Part shown: positions 56,051-63,930 of the stretch, piece after piece | Position numbering within the stretch: the first letter of the stretch is position 1 | Layout: every line of letters begins with the position of its first letter | Origin: an uncultured Pelagimonas sp. | GTDB taxonomy: Bacteria; Pseudomonadota; Alphaproteobacteria; Rhodobacterales; Rhodobacteraceae | Assembly: GCF_947498515.1 (NCBI RefSeq) | Contig: NZ_CANMKO010000014.1 | Coordinates: 26,848 to 90,847, forward strand | Length of the DNA: 64,000 nucleotides | Direction: 5' to 3' | The notes under the pieces: model-generated | Databases searched by the model: none | Told to the model about the DNA's origin: nothing | Seen by the model: only the letters and a program-made list of their open reading frames with translations | Position numbers and translations under genes: made by a program

Positions 56051-56368
56051 ATGAGTTTTGTGACGCGCATAGGCGGTTTGATCGCGCTTGGCCTGTTGGC
56101 GGGCTGTGCCCAGTTTCCGGAGTTGGAAGCGGGGGAGACGCCGGGCGTGGCCGAGGCCCCTTATCCAAAACTGGTGCCGCTTGAGACATTGCTTGTGGCA
56201 CCGGCCCCGGTAGCAACGATCGAGATGGTCGGTGCGGTTGAAGGCCGCGCAGCGGGGCTGCGGGCGCGGGCCGCGCGGCTACAGGGGCGTTCGGTTGGAC
56301 CGGGGACCGGAATTGACCGGCGTGTGGCGCGACTGCGTCAGAAAGCGGCAGAGTTAAGGGCCCAGTAA
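56051..56368 (+). CDS. Small lipoprotein, unknown
   Basis: 105 residues. The N-terminus is a lipoprotein signal (MSFVTRIGGLIALGLLAGC, lipobox LLAGC with the acceptor Cys at 19), then a short Pro-rich segment and a C-terminal half rich in Ala and Arg predicted helical (AAGLRARAARLQGR, RVARLRQKAAELRAQ). Such small lipoproteins upstream of homoserine dehydrogenase occur in related genomes. The start at 56051 gives the proper lipoprotein signal; an ATG six codons earlier is possible. It is divergent from the TetR gene. Confidence 0.75.
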   Translation: MSFVTRIGGLIALGLLAGCAQFPELEAGETPGVAEAPYPKLVPLETLLVAPAPVATIEMVGAVEGRAAGLRARAARLQGRSVGPGTGIDRRVARLRQKAAELRAQ

Positions 56369-56470
56369 CCCAGATTGGGTGAAGAAGGGGCGGTTGCCGT
56401 TGCACCCGGCCCGATGTGGCGCTAAGGCGGTGGAAATTGCGATCCGAATGCGCCCAGAAGGAGCCTTGAT

Positions 56471-57769
56471 ATGACCGAGCAAAACAACAGCCCCTTGCGT
56501 TTAGGGATTGCCGGTTTGGGCACGGTTGGGGCCGGTGTCGTGAAAATCGTGCGCCAAAAGGCGGCGATGCTCGCGCTTCGCGGTGGGCGGCCTGTGGTTG
56601 TGACGGCGGTCTCGGCGCGCAACCGCGACAAGGATCGCGGTGTCCCATTGTCTGATTACGCATGGGAAGACGATCCGGTCGCCTTGGCAACGCGTGATGA
56701 TGTCGATGTGTTTGTCGAATTGATGGGCGGTAGCGACGGGCCGGCAAAAGCTGCGACCGAAGCAGCGCTTAAGGCAGGCAAGGACGTGGTCACCGCCAAC
56801 AAGGCGATGTTGGCCCATCATGGCCAAGAACTCGCCGAACTGGCCGAGACCAATGGCGCGGTTTTGCGCTTTGAGGCGGCGGTTGCGGGCGGCATTCCGA
56901 TTATCAAGTCCCTGACCGAAGGCCTTGCGGGCAATGAGGTTGAGCGGGTGATGGGCGTGATGAACGGCACCTGCAACTACATCCTGACCCGGATGGAAGA
57001 TGCGGGCCTGTCTTATGACGAAGCCTTTGCCGAGGCCGATGGGCTTGGCTATCTTGAGGCCGACCCAAATCTAGATGTTGGCGGTATTGATGCCGGTCAT
57101 AAGCTGTCGCTGATTGCGTCGATTGCCTTTGGGACGCAGGTGAATTTCGACGCGGTTGAGCTTGAGGGTATCGGCTGTGTCACTATCGAAGACATCCATC
57201 AGGCCGCCGATATGGGATATCGGATCAAGCTTTTGGGCGTGACGCGTTATACCCGTCGCGGGTTGGAACAGACCATGACACCCTGCCTTGTTCCGGCAAC
57301 TTCGCCTTTGGGGCAGTTGCAGGGCGGCACCAATATGGTTGTGGTTGAAGGCGATCAGGTCGGGCAGGTCGTGTTGCGCGGCGCAGGCGCGGGCGAGGGT
57401 CCAACCGCCAGCGCGGTAATGGGCGACGTGATGGATATTGCACGTGGTTTGCGCATGACCACCTTTGGCCAGCCAGCCACCACTTTGCGCGCCGCGACTC
57501 CGGCCAAGGCGACCGTTGCCGCGCCCTATTATCTACGCATGGCGCTACAGGACAAACCCGGCGCAATGGCCAAAGTTGCCGCCGCATTGGGGGAGGCCGG
57601 TGTGTCCATCGACCGGATGCGCCAATATAGCCACGATAATACAAGCGCCCCGGTTCTTATCGTGACCCATAAAACCACACGCGCGTCTTTGGATGACGCG
57701 CTGGCGGCTTTGCCCGGTACCGGTGTCATGGCGAGCGATCCGGTGGCCCTACGCATCGAAGAGGTCTAA
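56471..57769 (+). CDS. hom: Homoserine dehydrogenase
   Basis: 432 residues. NAD(P)-binding GIAGLGTVGAGVVKIV at residues 12-27, ELMGG (about 81), KDVVTANKAMLAHHG (catalytic Lys region, about 100), RFEAAVAGGIPIIKSLTEGLAGNEV, MNGTCNYILTRM, and LEADPNLDVGGIDAGHKLSLIAS. A C-terminal ACT domain (KPGAMAKVAAALGEAGVSIDRMRQYS, about 350-430) provides feedback control, usually by threonine. It reduces aspartate semialdehyde to homoserine in methionine/threonine/isoleucine synthesis. A terminator follows 33 bases after the stop. Confidence 0.95.
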   Translation: MTEQNNSPLRLGIAGLGTVGAGVVKIVRQKAAMLALRGGRPVVVTAVSARNRDKDRGVPLSDYAWEDDPVALATRDDVDVFVELMGGSDGPAKAATEAALKAGKDVVTANKAMLAHHGQELAELAETNGAVLRFEAAVAGGIPIIKSLTEGLAGNEVERVMGVMNGTCNYILTRMEDAGLSYDEAFAEADGLGYLEADPNLDVGGIDAGHKLSLIASIAFGTQVNFDAVELEGIGCVTIEDIHQAADMGYRIKLLGVTRYTRRGLEQTMTPCLVPATSPLGQLQGGTNMVVVEGDQVGQVVLRGAGAGEGPTASAVMGDVMDIARGLRMTTFGQPATTLRAATPAKATVAAPYYLRMALQDKPGAMAKVAAALGEAGVSIDRMRQYSHDNTSAPVLIVTHKTTRASLDDALAALPGTGVMASDPVALRIEEV

Positions 57770-57801
57770 ACACCTCAGCGTCCGTTGGGATCAAAGAATG
57801 C

Positions 57802-57830
57802 AAAAGGGGGCCCCGAAAGGCCCCTTTTTT
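57802..57830 (+). terminator. Rho-independent terminator after hom
   Basis: AAAAGGGG and CCCCTTTT pair around a GC-rich loop (GCC-CCGAAA-GG), followed by a run of six T residues. Canonical position and shape. Confidence 0.85.
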
Positions 57831-58026
57831 GTGACCTTTTTCTATGTGTGGTGTTGATTGATCGGAATGTGATGACTGGATGATGGTCCTTTGCTCTGCA
57901 ATTGTTTCGAATACCGCCGCAAAACGGCGCTAGGCTTAGAACTGTTTCCAGATTTCTTGACGATGGCTGCTAAATTCCCTTTTGAGTTGTAACAAGGTCG
58001 AAGATGGTGAAAGTTTCGTGGATTGA

Positions 58027-59106
58027 ATGGGTAGTTGGGGGGGGCGTTTGATGTCCATGTTGCTTTTGTTGGCCCTGGGGGTCGGGGTATTGGCGTTTGC
58101 AATCGGAGGGGATGGGGACGAGTCTTCTGACCCAGATAGGTCTGGTGGCAACAGCGATCCGGAAACGGTAGATCAGGACATTCTTGTCCAGGACCAAACC
58201 GAAGTTACGACGGGCGACGGCGATGACCGAATTGCCTCGGTTGGTATTCTAGAACAAGCGGTTTTGATCAATAGCGGCAGCGGCAACGATTTGCTTGATA
58301 TTGATACTGCAACAGAAGTTGACGGTGCGCCTTTACCCGCAAGTTCGTTGGACACCGGTGATGGGAACGACACCATCTTAGCAAGCGGGAATGCGGAAAT
58401 TGTGACGGGTGACGGGGACGATGTGGTGACCTTTGACCGTCATGCCGGGCAACCGCGCGCCTCTGCCGCAATAGATACCGGTGATGGGAATGATGTGATC
58501 ACCACGCGGGTGAGCGAGGTTCGTGTCAATGCTGGCGATGGTGCGGATGTGATCCAGGTCGAAAACATGGACTATGGTGATGTTGATGCCGGGGCGGGCA
58601 ATGACACATTACGTTTCGATTTCGAAGATACCTTTGGGTTTGATAATATGGAGGAGATCACGGGCGGTGACGGCGATGATCTGATTGAGGTGCGCGCGGA
58701 AACGCAGTTGGTTGCCTCGGATGATGAGTATATCAGAGGTGGGAACCGGATTTATGGCGACTACAACCCTGGCTTGTCCGGCGGGTCGGGGGCGGATACG
58801 TTTGAGATCGAGATGTATCTGGGCAGCTACGGGGTTGCAGAAGGCGGGACTTATGTCTTGGGCGCGCCAGCCTACATCGAGGACTTTGATCCAGATGAAG
58901 ATGTATTGATCCTGGATCCGGGTTTTGAAAGATTGTGGCCGGATGTCGAAGTGAGTGACGTGAACCGCGGTGATGGGGACCGGTACCAGTTTATAGTGAC
59001 TTATAGTGGTGCGTCATCCGGAGCGACCGGGGTCATGACGCTTTTGGTTTTTTCGGAAAAGCCTGTGACGGTGGATGATTTGCAGATTGTGCGACCCGCA
59101 GCGTAA
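58027..59106 (+). CDS. Membrane-anchored RTX-like calcium-binding protein
   Basis: About 350 residues. One N-terminal hydrophobic helix (MSMLLLLALGVGVLAFAIGG) followed by an acidic linker and a beta-roll region with irregular D/G repeats (TGDGDDRIASV, SGSGNDLLDID, TGDGNDTILASG, TGDGDDVVTFD, GAGNDTLRFD, GGSGADTFEIEM), and a C-terminal FDPDEDVLILDPG-type segment. It resembles a family common in Rhodobacterales that is annotated as a calcium-binding protein. The start is uncertain: ATG 58027 has a poor ribosome-binding site, ATG 58051 lies after a G8 run, and a longer start at 58004 (VKVSWIEWVV) would be in frame only with one more G or two fewer. No secretion genes adjoin. Confidence 0.8.
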   Translation: MGSWGGRLMSMLLLLALGVGVLAFAIGGDGDESSDPDRSGGNSDPETVDQDILVQDQTEVTTGDGDDRIASVGILEQAVLINSGSGNDLLDIDTATEVDGAPLPASSLDTGDGNDTILASGNAEIVTGDGDDVVTFDRHAGQPRASAAIDTGDGNDVITTRVSEVRVNAGDGADVIQVENMDYGDVDAGAGNDTLRFDFEDTFGFDNMEEITGGDGDDLIEVRAETQLVASDDEYIRGGNRIYGDYNPGLSGGSGADTFEIEMYLGSYGVAEGGTYVLGAPAYIEDFDPDEDVLILDPGFERLWPDVEVSDVNRGDGDRYQFIVTYSGASSGATGVMTLLVFSEKPVTVDDLQIVRPAA

Positions 59107-59132
59107 CACGTGGTGGTTTGGCCGGGCGCAAT

Positions 59133-59174
59133 AAAATCCATGTATGGATTTTGCAAATTCCGTGCACGGAATTT
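59133..59174. repeat. Twin palindromes between the RTX-like and ceramidase-like genes
   Basis: AAAATCCA-TGTA-TGGATTTT (59133-59152) is followed two bases later by the perfect 20-base palindrome AAATTCCGTGCACGGAATTT (59155-59174). Similar pairs are known to me from related genomes as dispersed motifs; function not established. They could act as terminators or as protein-binding sites. Confidence 0.6.
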
Positions 59175-59234
59175 GGTTGCGATCCCCTTTTGGTTGCGGC
59201 TTGTGCGGGGGCGTAGGTAGATGTAGGTGCCCTG

Positions 59235-59921
59235 ATGGATTGGTTTTCCCCGATAGATTTGTATTGCGAACGTGTTGGCGTCGGTCTTTGGCCCGAACCG
59301 GTTAACGCGTTGAGCAACCTGGCGTTTCCACTTGCGGCGTTGTGGGCGTGGCATGTGGCCGGGCAGCATGGGCAGCGGCGGTTGATCGTTGTGGTGTTGT
59401 GCTTCTTGGCGGCGCTTATTGGGGTTGGTTCAGGACTGTTCCACAGCTTTGCCAATGCGTGGTCGGAATATGCTGATGTTGTTCCGATCTGGAGCTTTGT
59501 CGCGCTTTATGTCTTGGCGGCCATTGCCTTGGTTGGGGGGGCACCGCCCGGCAAAGTGGCGCGTATTGGGGTGATTTCGGCGGCCATCACCACGGTGGCG
59601 GTTTCGGCGACATCCGGAGACAGCGCGGCGCATTCCCATGCGGCCGATCCGTTGAACGGGTCGCTACAATATGCCCCGGCATTAGTTGCCTTGCTGGTGT
59701 TTGCTGCGATTACTTTTTGGCGCGGTCATGCCATCCGTTGGTGGGCCTTGGCGGCGGCGATCACATTTTTGGTGTCGCTCGGGTTTCGCATCATGGACCT
59801 GCACCTTTGTTCGGTTTGGCCAATGGGAACGCATTTCATGTGGCACGTGTTGAACGCGCTTATGGTTGCATTGCTGTTGCAGGGATTGATCCGGTGCGGC
59901 CCGGCGCAGAGTGAGGTCTAA
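59235..59921 (+). CDS. Ceramidase-like (CREST superfamily) membrane protein
   Basis: 228 residues with about seven hydrophobic helices. It begins with the acidic YCERVG motif, then PEPVNALSNLAFPLAALWAW (about 21-40), GVGSGLFHSFANAWSEYADVVPIWSF with the conserved Ser-x3-His (about 63-88) and, near the end, DLHLCSVWPMGTHFMWHVLNALMV with the paired His residues. Alkaline ceramidases use these Asp/His residues to bind zinc. In bacteria the substrate is unproven; membrane-lipid amides are plausible. It is the only gene on its strand between the RTX-like gene and GlpX and has a long leader with the twin palindromes. Confidence 0.78.
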   Translation: MDWFSPIDLYCERVGVGLWPEPVNALSNLAFPLAALWAWHVAGQHGQRRLIVVVLCFLAALIGVGSGLFHSFANAWSEYADVVPIWSFVALYVLAAIALVGGAPPGKVARIGVISAAITTVAVSATSGDSAAHSHAADPLNGSLQYAPALVALLVFAAITFWRGHAIRWWALAAAITFLVSLGFRIMDLHLCSVWPMGTHFMWHVLNALMVALLLQGLIRCGPAQSEV

Positions 59922-59963
59922 GTGCCGCCCGTTCAGAGGGCGGCGTGTTTTGATCAAAGCAAA

Positions 59964-60500
59964 TTAGATCACTGAATAGACAGCATAGCCAACGAGGCCA
60001 AGTAGCGCGACTTTGACAAGTGACACCATGCCGGCGGTCGATTTTTCCGGCGTTCGTCTTTGCGCTTGTTCTGGCTGGTCCAAGGCCGGGACGGCGATTG
60101 GCTGGCAGGTGCTGAACCATTGTATCAACTCTCCGAAATTTAGCCCGTTCCAATTGACCGGTTTTTCGGCGTTTTTTATCGGATCGAGCAAGGACATGTT
60201 TTCTTGCATGCGCCGGGCGACATCAGTGATGTGATCATCGAATTTGGCGTCAAACGTGCCCGCGGGCAAGGTCAAGCCCGACGGAATAAAAGCAAAGCCG
60301 CAAGCGCTGAAAAACTCTTTGATAATTGGGTCGGCCCCTTCGAGGGCGGCGGCGGTTTTGGGGTCTCGGAATTTCGCGACGCAATTGCCGCGTGTGTTCA
60401 GTTCGATTCCAGCCAGCTTCAACATTTCCGCATTCTTGGGATCGGCAAAAGCGGATTCCGGCATAATGTAGTGAACGTCGACGTCATATTTCAAAGTCAT
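59964..60500 (-). CDS. Hypothetical protein with C-terminal membrane anchor
   Basis: 178 residues, family not recognised. The soluble part (TLKYDVDVHYIMPESAF, LAGIELNTRGNCVAKFRDPKTAAALEG, FDDHITDVARRMQENMSLLDPIKN) is followed by a polar linker and a last hydrophobic helix (VSLVKVALLGLVGYAVYSV), so it is probably tail-anchored with the bulk in the cytoplasm. The ATG at 60500 has GAGGA nine bases upstream; the frame extends upstream only through Pro-rich residues without a site. It converges with the ceramidase-like gene and is divergent from glpX. Confidence 0.6.
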   Translation of the reverse strand: MTLKYDVDVHYIMPESAFADPKNAEMLKLAGIELNTRGNCVAKFRDPKTAAALEGADPIIKEFFSACGFAFIPSGLTLPAGTFDAKFDDHITDVARRMQENMSLLDPIKNAEKPVNWNGLNFGELIQWFSTCQPIAVPALDQPEQAQRRTPEKSTAGMVSLVKVALLGLVGYAVYSVI

Positions 60501-60702
60501 GGTTAAAATCCTCATTACAGTTGAGGGGATCCTAGCGCGGATCAGGGCGGCAATAAGACCAGTGATAGGCCATATTAAGGGCGGGGCAGGCGGCGGATTT
60601 GGCGCCAATCGCCAAGATAAGCCGGTGTTAGCGAGACCACCCTTGCCCCCGGTGGTCGCTGTGGGCTAAACGGCAGACGCATTTCATCTTGAGGAACTCC
60701 CC

Positions 60703-61671
60703 ATGTCCACGCCCACCGATTTCAACGACCGTATGCTTTCCTTGGGCTTGGCCCGTGTTGCCGAACAAGCGGCAATTGCCTCTGCCGAGTGGATTGGACG
60801 CGGAGATGAAAAGGCCGCTGACCAAGCCGCGGTGAACGCCATGCGTGAGCAGCTGAACCTTTTGGACATCAAAGGTGTGGTTGTCATCGGCGAAGGTGAG
60901 CGTGACGAAGCTCCGATGCTGTACATTGGTGAAGAGGTCGGCAATGGCAACGGGCCCGGGGTGGATATTGCGCTTGATCCGTTGGAAGGCACCACGCTGA
61001 CTGCCAAAGATATGCCCAACGCCTTGACCGTGATTGCCATGGGGCCGCGCGGCTCGATGTTGCACGCGCCCGACACCTATATGGACAAGCTGGCGATTGG
61101 ACCGGGCTATCCCGAGGGTATCGTAGAAATGGACATGCCACCGGCGACCCGTGTGTCGGCGCTTGCTACGGCCAAGGGCTGTAAGCCATCCGACATCACC
61201 GTTTGTATCCTTGAGCGTCCGCGCCACGAAGAGATGATCGCCGAAGTTCGTTCGACCGGGGCGAGCATCCGTTTGATCACCGACGGTGACGTGGCCGGTG
61301 TTATGCACTGCGCCGAACCACACCTGACCGGGATCGATATGTATATGGGCCAAGGTGGCGCACCTGAGGGCGTTCTTGCGGCGGCAGCGTTGAAATGTAT
61401 GGGCGGCCAAATGCAGGGCCGTCTGGTGTTCCGCAATGATGACGAACGTGGTCGTGCTGCCAAGGCCGGGATCACCGATCTCGACAAGGTTTATAGCCGC
61501 GATGAAATGGTTACCGCAGATGTGATTTTCGCCGCGACAGGCGTAACCAGCGGTTCGATCCTTCCCGGTATTCAGCGTGAGCCGGGTATGATCACCACAG
61601 AAACTCTGTTGATGCGTTCCAAAACCGGGTCGGTGCGGCGCATGCAGTATCGCAACCCTGTGAAAGGCTAG
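60703..61671 (+). CDS. glpX: Class II fructose-1,6-bisphosphatase (GlpX)
   Basis: 322 residues. GlpX signatures: RVAEQAAIASAEWIGRGDEKAADQAAVNAMRE (about 17-48), GVVVIGEGERDEAPMLYIGEEVGNG (metal-binding Glu residues), DIALDPLEGTTLTAKDMPNALTV (Asp/Glu ligands), YMDKLAIG, and LITDGDVAGVMHCAEP. It hydrolyses fructose 1,6-bisphosphate to fructose 6-phosphate in gluconeogenesis; it is a cytosolic lithium-sensitive phosphatase. TTGAGGAAC precedes the ATG. A terminator follows, then recJ. Confidence 0.95.
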   Translation: MSTPTDFNDRMLSLGLARVAEQAAIASAEWIGRGDEKAADQAAVNAMREQLNLLDIKGVVVIGEGERDEAPMLYIGEEVGNGNGPGVDIALDPLEGTTLTAKDMPNALTVIAMGPRGSMLHAPDTYMDKLAIGPGYPEGIVEMDMPPATRVSALATAKGCKPSDITVCILERPRHEEMIAEVRSTGASIRLITDGDVAGVMHCAEPHLTGIDMYMGQGGAPEGVLAAAALKCMGGQMQGRLVFRNDDERGRAAKAGITDLDKVYSRDEMVTADVIFAATGVTSGSILPGIQREPGMITTETLLMRSKTGSVRRMQYRNPVKG

Positions 61672-61708
61672 CTCTTACGGGGGCTCCGGTTGGGGCTGAG
61701 GTTTAATG

Positions 61709-61740
61709 AAGCGGTTCGCAGTCAAGCGGGCCGCTTTTTT
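61709..61740 (+). terminator. Rho-independent terminator after glpX
   Basis: AAGCGGTTCGC pairs with GCGGGCCGCTT (two G-T wobbles) around AGTCAA, followed by a T run to 61740. Strong canonical terminator. Confidence 0.88.
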
Positions 61741-61752
61741 CTAGGGAGATGT

Positions 61753-61800
61753 GGGGCGCTGCCCCGTCACAAGCGGGCTTGTGACTCCCCGGGATATTTC
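61753..61800. repeat. Dispersed-type intergenic repeat (twin hairpins)
   Basis: GGGGC-GCT-GCCCC (61753-61765) and TCACAAGC-GG-GCTTGTGA (61767-61784) are followed by CCCCGGGATATTTCGAGAAAG. I recognise the combination of a GC-rich hairpin followed by CCCCGnGGATATTT as a frequent intergenic repeat in Rhodobacterales; this rests on memory and only one copy is in the window. Confidence 0.45.
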
Positions 61801-61978
61801 GAGAAAGAAGAAGCTAAGGGCGCCCTTTGGCGTGTGACCCTTTTGAAGGGCCCGGTGTTTGGCTTTTGAGTGATCGGCGATTGTGCCATGAAGGGGCTTC
61901 GCGGATTGGATGGCGTGGCAGGGGCTCTGCTACCTGTTTTTGATCGGGCGCTTTGAGGAATGAAGTCGTGGGGGCGTG

Positions 61979-63724
61979 ATGAGCTATCTTGGTGTTGAAA
62001 GCAGTTTGACCGGGCGGCGCTGGATTGGGCCGGGAATCGAGATCGAACGACAGGCCGAGGCCTTGATGCAGAACAGTGGCTTGCCACAGGCCATGTGTGG
62101 GGTTTTGGCCCGTTTGGGTGTCGCCCCGGACGAGGTGGAAACCTATCTCAACCCCAAGCTGCGCGATCTATTGCCTGATCCTAGATCCTTACGCGATATG
62201 GAGGTTGCGGCGACGCGATTTTTGACGGCGGTTCGTGAAAGGCAACGCATTGCAATATTTGCCGATTACGACGTGGATGGCGGGACCTCGGGGGCCTTAC
62301 TGGTGGATTGGTTGCGCCAGATGGGGCGGCCATCGACGCTCTATGTGCCCGATCGGATTGATGAGGGCTATGGCCCTAATGAGCCAGCTATGGCGCGATT
62401 GGCAGCAGAGCACGATCTGATTGTTTGCGTGGATTGTGGAACGCTGTCGCATGACGCGATTGCAGCGGCCAAGGGGGCCGATGTGATCATTCTCGACCAC
62501 CACCTTGGCGGCGAAACCCTTCCTGATTGTGTGGCCTGTGTGAACCCGAACCGGCAGGACGAAGACGGGGCGCTGGCGCATCTTTGTGCGGCGGCGGTGG
62601 TGTTTTTGATGTTGGTCGAGGCCGGTCGACAATTGCGCGAAGCAGGCGCACGCGGCCCGGATTTGATGGCGATGCTTGATCTGGTGGCCTTGGCCACGGT
62701 GGCCGATGTCGCGCCCCTTAAAGGGGTGAACCGGGCCTTGGTGCGTCAGGGTCTTAAGGTGATGGCAGCGCGGGGGCGGCCCGGTTTGGTGGCGCTGAGC
62801 GATGTTGCCAAGCTCGATAGCGCGCCGTCGTCTTATCACCTTGGCTTTGTGCTTGGCCCACGGGTCAATGCCGGGGGGCGGGTCGGTCAGGCCGATCTGG
62901 GCGCGCGGCTTTTGGCCTGTAACAACCCACATGAGGCTCGGGCCATGGCCGAGCGTCTGGATGGCTTTAACTCGGAACGGCGAGAGATCGAGGCGGCGGT
63001 GCGGGCCGCAGCGCTTGCTCAGGCCGAGGAGCGCGGGCTGGATGGGCCATTGGTCTGGGCGGCGGGAGAGGGTTGGCATCCCGGTGTTGTCGGCATTGTC
63101 GCGTCGCGTTTGAAGGAACAGACGAACCGCCCGGCAATTGTCATCGGGTTTGATGGCGAAGACGGCAAAGGTTCGGGTCGCTCGGTGGCCGGTGTTGATC
63201 TTGGTGCCTCGATCCAAAAACTCGCGGCCGAAGGGCTTTTGGTCAAAGGCGGTGGCCACAAGATGGCGGCAGGCCTGTCGATCGACAAAGACAAGCTGGA
63301 ACCGGCGATGGGGCGGTTGGCCGAGCTTTTGGCGAAACAGGGCGCGGGCGAGGGCGGTGCCGCCGATTTGAAATTGGACGGTATGTTGATGCCCGGCGCG
63401 GCCACGGTGGATTTGATCGAAAAGCTAGAAACCGCCGGGCCATATGGGCAGGGCGCGCGCGGGCCGCGATTTGCCATTGCCGATGCGCGCATCACCTTTA
63501 CCAAACAGGTTGGGACGGGGCATTTGAAGATCGCCTGTGACGACGGCATGGGCGGGCGTCTTGAGGGAATCGCCTTTGGGGCCTTTGACGGGCCGATGGG
63601 CAACGCCTTGATGAATCACGGCGGTGCACGCTTTCATTTGGCCGGAAAACTTGAGGTGAATGAATGGGGTGGGCGGCGCTCGGCGCAACTCAGGCTAGAA
63701 GATGCGGCCCCGGCGAGCAGTTAG
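61979..63724 (+). CDS. recJ: Single-strand-specific 5'-3' exonuclease RecJ
   Basis: About 581 residues. RecJ motifs in order: motif I IFADYDVDGGTSGALLVDWLRQ (about 89-110), motif II ...LIVCVDCGTLSHDAI (about 147), motif III VIILDHHLGGE (about 167), motif IV LDLVALATVADVAPL (about 234), and the GRVGQ/NSERR-type core PRVNAGGRVGQADLG; C-terminal DHHA1-like GVVGIVASRLKEQTNRPAIV and GSGRSVAGVDLGASI with GGGHKMAAG. It digests single-stranded DNA in recombination and repair. The start is ATG at 61979 (a GTG at 61976 also fits); upstream is the GlpX terminator and an intergenic repeat, so recJ has its own promoter. Confidence 0.95.
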   Translation: MSYLGVESSLTGRRWIGPGIEIERQAEALMQNSGLPQAMCGVLARLGVAPDEVETYLNPKLRDLLPDPRSLRDMEVAATRFLTAVRERQRIAIFADYDVDGGTSGALLVDWLRQMGRPSTLYVPDRIDEGYGPNEPAMARLAAEHDLIVCVDCGTLSHDAIAAAKGADVIILDHHLGGETLPDCVACVNPNRQDEDGALAHLCAAAVVFLMLVEAGRQLREAGARGPDLMAMLDLVALATVADVAPLKGVNRALVRQGLKVMAARGRPGLVALSDVAKLDSAPSSYHLGFVLGPRVNAGGRVGQADLGARLLACNNPHEARAMAERLDGFNSERREIEAAVRAAALAQAEERGLDGPLVWAAGEGWHPGVVGIVASRLKEQTNRPAIVIGFDGEDGKGSGRSVAGVDLGASIQKLAAEGLLVKGGGHKMAAGLSIDKDKLEPAMGRLAELLAKQGAGEGGAADLKLDGMLMPGAATVDLIEKLETAGPYGQGARGPRFAIADARITFTKQVGTGHLKIACDDGMGGRLEGIAFGAFDGPMGNALMNHGGARFHLAGKLEVNEWGGRRSAQLRLEDAAPASS

Positions 63725-63806
63725 ATGAAAAATGGGTGAAAAATCTGCAAGATTCCTCTTGCGAAGGACGCGTGCTCATTCTAAAAGCCGCTTCACGCCA
63801 AACGGC

Positions 63807-63881
63807 GCTCCGTTCGTCTATCGGTTAGGACGCCAGGTTTTCAACCTGGAAAGACGAGTTCGATTCTCGTACGGAGTACCA
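63807..63881 (+). tRNA. tRNA-Glu (anticodon TTC)
   Basis: Acceptor GCTCCGT pairs with ACGGAGT, followed by A-CCA. The anticodon arm CCAGGTTTTCAACCTGG carries TTC in a TTTTCAA loop, and the T arm is GACGAGTTCGATTCTCGT (5-bp stem ACGAG/CTCGT). CCA is encoded in the DNA. The sequence is identical to the copy that begins at 63931, as far as that copy can be read. Confidence 0.95.
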
Positions 63882-63930
63882 TTGGCGGGCCATCTCGGGC
63901 CATAACTGAGGTGCTGTAAAGCAAAACGGC

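Noticed and set aside
62297..63259. A 320-codon minus-strand frame opposite recJ.
   Set aside because: It is the antisense of a well-supported conserved gene with high GC third positions, which keep the opposite frame open.
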